Below are positions 60,472-64,000 of a DNA stretch of 64,000 nucleotides, in pieces (positions within the stretch are counted from its first letter, which is position 1; each line of letters opens with the position of its first letter). Made by a program: the position numbers and the translations under genes. The DNA lies in NCBI GenBank assembly GCA_934277945.1, contig CAKQWA010000001.1, positions 186,001 through 250,000 on the forward strand, read 5' to 3'. The stretch comes from an uncultured Alphaproteobacteria bacterium. GTDB lineage: Bacteria > Pseudomonadota > Alphaproteobacteria > CAAGCB01 > CAG-977. The notes under the pieces were generated by a model. That model did no database searches. It was not told where the DNA came from and was given only the letters and a program-made list of their open reading frames with translations.

Positions 60472-60541
60472 GTTTCTAGGATATGGAATCGGGTTGATTT
60501 TGTCAACCGGATTCCGAGCGGCTCTTTTCCCGACGCGATAA
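60470..60541 (+). CDS. Short leader ORF in the toxin mRNA (mok-like position)
   Basis: A 23-codon frame starts at ATG 60470 and stops with TAA at 60539-60541, 22 bases before the toxin ATG and in another frame. It encodes a hydrophobic peptide beginning MFLGYGIGLILSTGF. AGGA lies eight bases upstream. The start overlaps the antisense RNA, whereas the toxin ORF does not. In hok/sok, translation of mok is the step blocked by Sok; this ORF could play that part. It may also be chance. Confidence 0.4.
   Translation: MFLGYGIGLILSTGFRAALFPTR
60478..60506 (-). promoter_or_regulatory. Promoter of the candidate antisense RNA
   Basis: TTGACA (60506-60501) and TATCCT (60483-60478) are spaced 17 bases apart. 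It lies inside the toxin leader and faces the toxin promoter. Confidence 0.7.
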
Positions 60542-60563
60542 TGTTTTCGCACAGGAGGGGCTG

Positions 60564-60629
60564 ATGATGATCAAGTTTTTGATGATACTGAAACTTGTCA
60601 TAGAGATTCTGATCGCGCTCATGCGATAG
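60564..60629 (+). CDS. Candidate type I toxin, 21-residue hydrophobic peptide
   Basis: The ORF starts with ATG ATG and encodes 21 residues: MMIKFLMILKLVIEIL, then IALMR. It has one membrane-length amphipathic helix with Lys at 4 and 10 and Glu at 14. The SD AGGAGGGG (60553-60560) is among the strongest in the window, five bases (AGGAGG) from the ATG. Size and composition resemble Ibs, TisB and other membrane-depolarising type I toxins, but no sequence family is recognised. A hairpin at 60485-60515 and possible pairing of 60463-60468 with the SD could hold translation back. Terminator follows. Confidence 0.6.
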   Translation: MMIKFLMILKLVIEILIALMR

Positions 60630-60636
60630 AATCGGG

Positions 60637-60662
60637 ACGGCGGGCGTTTGTCCGCCGTTTTT
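60637..60662 (+). terminator. Terminator of the candidate toxin mRNA
   Basis: ACGGCGG (60637-60643) pairs with CCGCCGT (60652-60658), followed by five T. Confidence 0.8.
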
Positions 60663-60856
60663 ATGTCCGTCCCGCTTTCGCAAGCCCCGCGTTTTCGCGA
60701 TTTTCCGGCGGCGCGTCATTTTTTTGCCGTTTTTTTGCCGTCGGCGCGATTTTTTGCTTTTTTTCGGTTGAAAAACGCGCTAATATCTTTTTTGTCAAAT
60801 TTAGCCAAAAAAACGAACGCGTCAACGGCGGTCGTCATCGAAAGGAGAATCCCATA
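60663..60856 (+). other. Non-coding region with phased T tracts before the repeat-protein gene
   Basis: T tracts at 60719-60725, 60730-60736, 60750-60755 and 60758-60764 and an A tract at 60771-60775 recur at roughly one helical turn, which predicts a DNA bend. TAATAT follows near 60780 with no clear -35. I see no coding frame. Confidence 0.4.
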
Positions 60857-63800
60857 ATGGTTAGTCGCGCTGAAAAAAGAGCCCGTCAGACACGCTTGGA
60901 CGAAGTTGCGGCGTTGCTTTTGGAAAGTGAGCAGGCGGACGATATTTCCCGACTGTTCCCGTGGAAGCGTCAACTGCTCGCCCTGTTGCAGAAAAACGGC
61001 ATTACGAAATCCGACGATTTAAGCCGCCGCGACGTGCAGGAACTGGTCAAATCTGGATTGGGCGCGCAAATCGCCGACGGGCAGGGGTTCAGAGATTTGA
61101 TTTTGGTCAACAAAGACGTGGAATCCTCTCCGCGCATTAAATTCGTCGACGAACAGGCGTCCGACCAGAACGTCATGGATCGCCGCTTTCAAGAAATCAA
61201 CGTCCTGCTGAACGGCGAGGAAGACCGCGACGTCATGATCGGCGAATTGGAAAAATTTCAGAATTTGTACCGCGAAGCCCTGCGTTTGAAACAGTTGGCG
61301 AACAATCCCGCCGAACGCGACGCCTTGTACGCGCGTTTGCGCGCGAATCCGGATTTGCGGCACGATTTGGATAAAAAAGAGCACATGGAAGGCGCTCCCG
61401 CGACCGATGACGACATTGTGAACGTTGTCGATAAAATCGTCGCCGAAATTCTGCCGAAAGTGAACCTGAACCCCGTGCAGATGCGCCTTTTGGAAACCGC
61501 GCACGCGCACGGCATCCGTTCTTCCGCCGATTTGTACAAGCCGCAAAACGCCCTGTGGGTCATGCGCGGGATGCCCGACACTTTCCTTGAAACGCAGGTC
61601 GGATTGAAGCCGAGCCAGTCGTTCAGCGTTCTGGAACACGGCTCGACGCAGGCGGAAATTCAAAAAACGCTCGACAATATGACGGTTCAGCGTCTTTCGC
61701 CGCTGTTCACCGATTGTTTCAACCGCATCGAAACGGGCAACAACGTGCGCCCGTACGACGTCGAAATCGTCGCTTTGATGAAAATGAACGGCGTGATGTC
61801 CGCCGCGGAACTGAACGGCGAAACGGGGCGCAACGTCATGTTGAACGCGGACACGCTCTTTAAGGAATTGAAAGCCGGATACAACGGCGAACACAATCCG
61901 ACAAGTGATTTGGACGTGCGCGGATTCCCGAAAATCGCCCGCTCCGGCGATTTGAACTTGGCTTTGGACGTGTACGCTCAAACGGGCAAAGTGCCGTCGC
62001 GCGCCGAAATGCGCATAATGCAGGCGAAGTCCGTCATGGACAAGGTTGCGCTGGGCGAACCGTTGCAGGATTGGGAACAGGCGTTGTTCATCGGCTTGAC
62101 GAAAGAGGGCGTGCGCTCCGTCGCCGATGTCGAAAAGAAGCGCTCCGCCGTGGAAAACGGCTTGAAAGGCAATTTCAAAAAAGGCGCGCCGCAATCGTTT
62201 TCGGATTTGAAATTGTCCGATTTACAGCCCCGCGACGCGCAAGTGCTTCAAAATTTCGTCAGATCGGCGGACAACGCGGTTCGTCCCGACGTGCTGACGG
62301 ACGACCAGTTGCGCGCGCGTCCCAACGGCACGACTTTCGCCGCCATGCAGTTCGCGGGCGACGTCGAAAACGCCCTGCACGATTTCCAGTCGGGGCAGAA
62401 ATTGACGCATTTGCAAGAGGAACTTGTCGCCGCCGCCGCCATGCACGGATATCGGAAATTCCAAGACGTCATGATGTTCAACAACACCTTGCGCGGCGCG
62501 ATGTTCTCCGATTTGGACCTGCGCGACCGCATCAGCAACGGGCATGATCTGATTACGGGCGACGTGCTTGAAAACAAGGAATTGGACGAACAGGGATTCA
62601 TCGTCGGCAAAAATTACGACGCCGGCATGAAAGAATACATTTTGAAACTGCGCGAAGCCCAAAAAATGCCCGCCGGACAGCGCAAACTGCCCTTTACGCC
62701 GTTCAAACAGACGGAGCGCGCGGCGAATTATCAGAAATTCGCTCAAACGCTGCTGGAAGCGGGACAGAAAGTTTCCTATCAGCCGTTCGCCAAGAAAAAA
62801 GATTGGGAAAACGCGCGTTTGGAAGAAGCGCAGGAATTGTTGGAAAAGGTGAAAAATCCGGCTTACAGGACCAAGGATTACGAAGACCACCTGCTTGCCG
62901 CTTTGGCAGACGCGGGCATTACCAAAGCGTCCGATTTGAAATCCCGCGCGAACAAAAACAAAGTCAAGGCGGGATTGGGGCTCGCCGATTTGGGCAACCG
63001 CTCTTTCGTTCAGTATTTCTACAACGACAAGCAGGTTTACGACGAAGGCTTGACGGACGAAACGGTAACGTATCAGCGCTATATGGAAGCCACGATGATT
63101 TTGGAAAAATTCAAAGACCACGATCATCTGATGGAACAGCTCAACAACATGAAAGCGGCTTATTACGCGTCCGAAGCGTTGCGCAAGGGCGAAAATCTGA
63201 CGCCGGAGGAAAAGGCGCAGTACGAAGCCGATTTGCAGTTGTGGCCCGAATTCAACGACCGCGAACCCGCGAAACGCTCCGAAAAACTGCTGGCGGCAAT
63301 CGAAGCGCAGATTCCGCTTGCCATTCCGACGCCCGTCGAACATCTGATTTACGAATCCATGGCGGCGCACGGCATTAAAACGGCGGCGGATTTGGACAAT
63401 CCGCAAAACGATTTGTGGGTCAGACGCGGCATGACGGGGTCGTTCATCGACAAACAGGTGCATTTGAAGCCCGATCAGTCGTACGTCGATTTGAACTTCG
63501 GTCTGTCGCAGGAGGAAATCGCCCGCAACAAATCGCGCAAAATCGAAGGGCTTGTGACGGATAATCTGAAAGGGGTGTTCGCCCGCGCCGCGAACAACAC
63601 GCTTTCGGCTTCCGACAAGGAGCGGCTGGCGGTGCTGGCGGCGTACGGCGTAACGAACGTCGAACAGTTGCAATCCGCCGAATTCAAGGCGATTGTCGCG
63701 CAAAAACAACTGGATTTGGTGAACGAGGGGGCGACCGCCTACACGGGCGACGGCAGTCCGATGAAAGTCGACGCCGACGGCAACGCCGTGCTTGCCGACC

Positions 63801-64000
63801 GCGCGGACGACGTGGCGCGCATGATGAAAGCGTACAAGGAAACGGGCAGATTCCCGACAAAACAGGAAGTCCGCTACGCGCAGGCTCTCGACGTGCTGGG
63901 AAAAGTCGCGCAGGGCAAGGAAACGCAGGAATGGGAGCGCGCTTTGTATGCGGGCTTGGCGCACAAGGGAATTTCGCGCGCCGAAGACATTACGCCCGAA
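60857..64000 (+). CDS. Very large helical-repeat protein, 3' end outside the window
   Basis: At least 1048 residues, open to the window edge. No signal peptide or membrane segment is seen. The protein is built of a tandem unit of about 620-640 residues: LLETAHAHGIRSSADL near base 61485 recurs as YESMAAHGIKTAADL near 63350, WEQALFIGLTKEGVRSVADV near 62065 as WERALYAGLAHKGISRAEDI near 63930, and the N-terminal RLDEVAALLLE near 60893 as RLEEAQELLEK near 62816. Within each unit a shorter motif, A-L-x-x-x-GI-x-x-x-x-DL, returns many times, suggesting a helical solenoid. The start at 60857 has AAAGGAGA. I do not recognise a family. Confidence 0.85.
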   Translation, partial: MVSRAEKRARQTRLDEVAALLLESEQADDISRLFPWKRQLLALLQKNGITKSDDLSRRDVQELVKSGLGAQIADGQGFRDLILVNKDVESSPRIKFVDEQASDQNVMDRRFQEINVLLNGEEDRDVMIGELEKFQNLYREALRLKQLANNPAERDALYARLRANPDLRHDLDKKEHMEGAPATDDDIVNVVDKIVAEILPKVNLNPVQMRLLETAHAHGIRSSADLYKPQNALWVMRGMPDTFLETQVGLKPSQSFSVLEHGSTQAEIQKTLDNMTVQRLSPLFTDCFNRIETGNNVRPYDVEIVALMKMNGVMSAAELNGETGRNVMLNADTLFKELKAGYNGEHNPTSDLDVRGFPKIARSGDLNLALDVYAQTGKVPSRAEMRIMQAKSVMDKVALGEPLQDWEQALFIGLTKEGVRSVADVEKKRSAVENGLKGNFKKGAPQSFSDLKLSDLQPRDAQVLQNFVRSADNAVRPDVLTDDQLRARPNGTTFAAMQFAGDVENALHDFQSGQKLTHLQEELVAAAAMHGYRKFQDVMMFNNTLRGAMFSDLDLRDRISNGHDLITGDVLENKELDEQGFIVGKNYDAGMKEYILKLREAQKMPAGQRKLPFTPFKQTERAANYQKFAQTLLEAGQKVSYQPFAKKKDWENARLEEAQELLEKVKNPAYRTKDYEDHLLAALADAGITKASDLKSRANKNKVKAGLGLADLGNRSFVQYFYNDKQVYDEGLTDETVTYQRYMEATMILEKFKDHDHLMEQLNNMKAAYYASEALRKGENLTPEEKAQYEADLQLWPEFNDREPAKRSEKLLAAIEAQIPLAIPTPVEHLIYESMAAHGIKTAADLDNPQNDLWVRRGMTGSFIDKQVHLKPDQSYVDLNFGLSQEEIARNKSRKIEGLVTDNLKGVFARAANNTLSASDKERLAVLAAYGVTNVEQLQSAEFKAIVAQKQLDLVNEGATAYTGDGSPMKVDADGNAVLADRADDVARMMKAYKETGRFPTKQEVRYAQALDVLGKVAQGKETQEWERALYAGLAHKGISRAEDITPE

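Noticed and set aside
60451..60480. TTGACT with TAGGAT as the toxin promoter
   Set aside because: Spacing is 19 bases and the match is poor; TTGACA-N17-TATAAA upstream is far better and gives overlap with the antisense RNA.
60456..60719. Minus-strand frame of 87 codons
   Set aside because: Runs through the antisense promoter and the toxin ORF with no SD; better explained by the RNA pair.
62222..63964. Minus-strand open frame of 580 codons, and a similar one at 61019-62194
   Set aside because: Antisense of the repeat protein, whose plus frame has clear repeats and an SD.

Overview
The window looks like part of the chromosome of a flagellated, fermentative alphaproteobacterium. The placement rests on gene order. 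F0 is encoded as atpI-atpB-atpE-atpF'-atpF with separate b and b' subunits. ftsE-ftsX is followed by a DUF218 gene and a plsC-like gene, with an MJ0042 zinc-ribbon gene divergent. lptM-lysA, aroQ-accB-accC-aat and helicase-S4-ferredoxin blocks are also typical of the class. A bifunctional AdhE next to the redox repressor Rex points to anaerobic, probably gut-associated life. An affiliation near the uncultured RF32-type gut alphaproteobacteria is my inference, not something the sequence proves. I see no rRNA, tRNA, CRISPR array, insertion sequence or prophage.

Layout. 0-2.6 kb: adhE (5' part missing) and rex. 2.5-6.9 kb: an ArfA-like rescue factor read against the rex terminator, a zincin-like protein, and a PP2C/STAS partner-switching module. 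7-9 kb: a SIMPL protein, thiamine pyrophosphokinase and a nucleotidyltransferase-fold protein. 9-15 kb: GNAT, plsC-like, DUF218, ftsX, ftsE, zinc-ribbon protein, lysA, lptM. 15-18.1 kb: a thioredoxin, a phosphoribosyltransferase, pnuC behind a structured attenuator leader, a structured RNA and two TRL-like lipoproteins. 18.2-20.6 kb: the F0 operon. 20.7-25.6 kb: a DsbA-like protein, dciA, tgt and hisI facing chorismate mutase and hisC. 25.6-30.4 kb: an ftsB/divIC-like gene, an exported Memo-AMMECR1 fusion, and znuA facing zur-znuC-znuB. 30.5-32 kb: an orphan DotB-like ATPase and rbsD. 32-38 kb: fliK-flgD-flgE behind a sigma-54 promoter. 38-48.9 kb: rlmI, a CNB/TPR protein, a prepilin peptidase, tyrosine/phenylalanine genes with a MIF-type tautomerase, tcdA, tatD, mpg, rluE and several small unknowns. 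49-55 kb: a histidine kinase, aat-accC-accB-aroQ, a second hook-family gene with its own sigma-54 promoter, and a ferredoxin. 55-60 kb: S4 protein, SUV3-like helicase and htpG. 60.1-64 kb: an outer-membrane-protein remnant, a candidate type I toxin-antitoxin locus, and a very large repeat protein that runs off the window.

Three points deserve the most attention. (1) At 60371-60663 an undescribed hok/mok/sok-like locus can be read: a near-consensus promoter, a structured leader, a short leader ORF, a 21-residue hydrophobic peptide behind a strong SD, and an opposing promoter driving an RNA of about 75 nt that is antisense to the leader and ends at its own terminator. (2) At 2519-2734 an ArfA-like gene has an intrinsic terminator inside its reading frame, so its mRNA would lack a stop codon, as in gamma- and betaproteobacterial arfA. 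(3) Two unassigned structured RNAs flank pnuC: a terminator-controlled leader before it, and a four-way-junction RNA with its own terminator after it.
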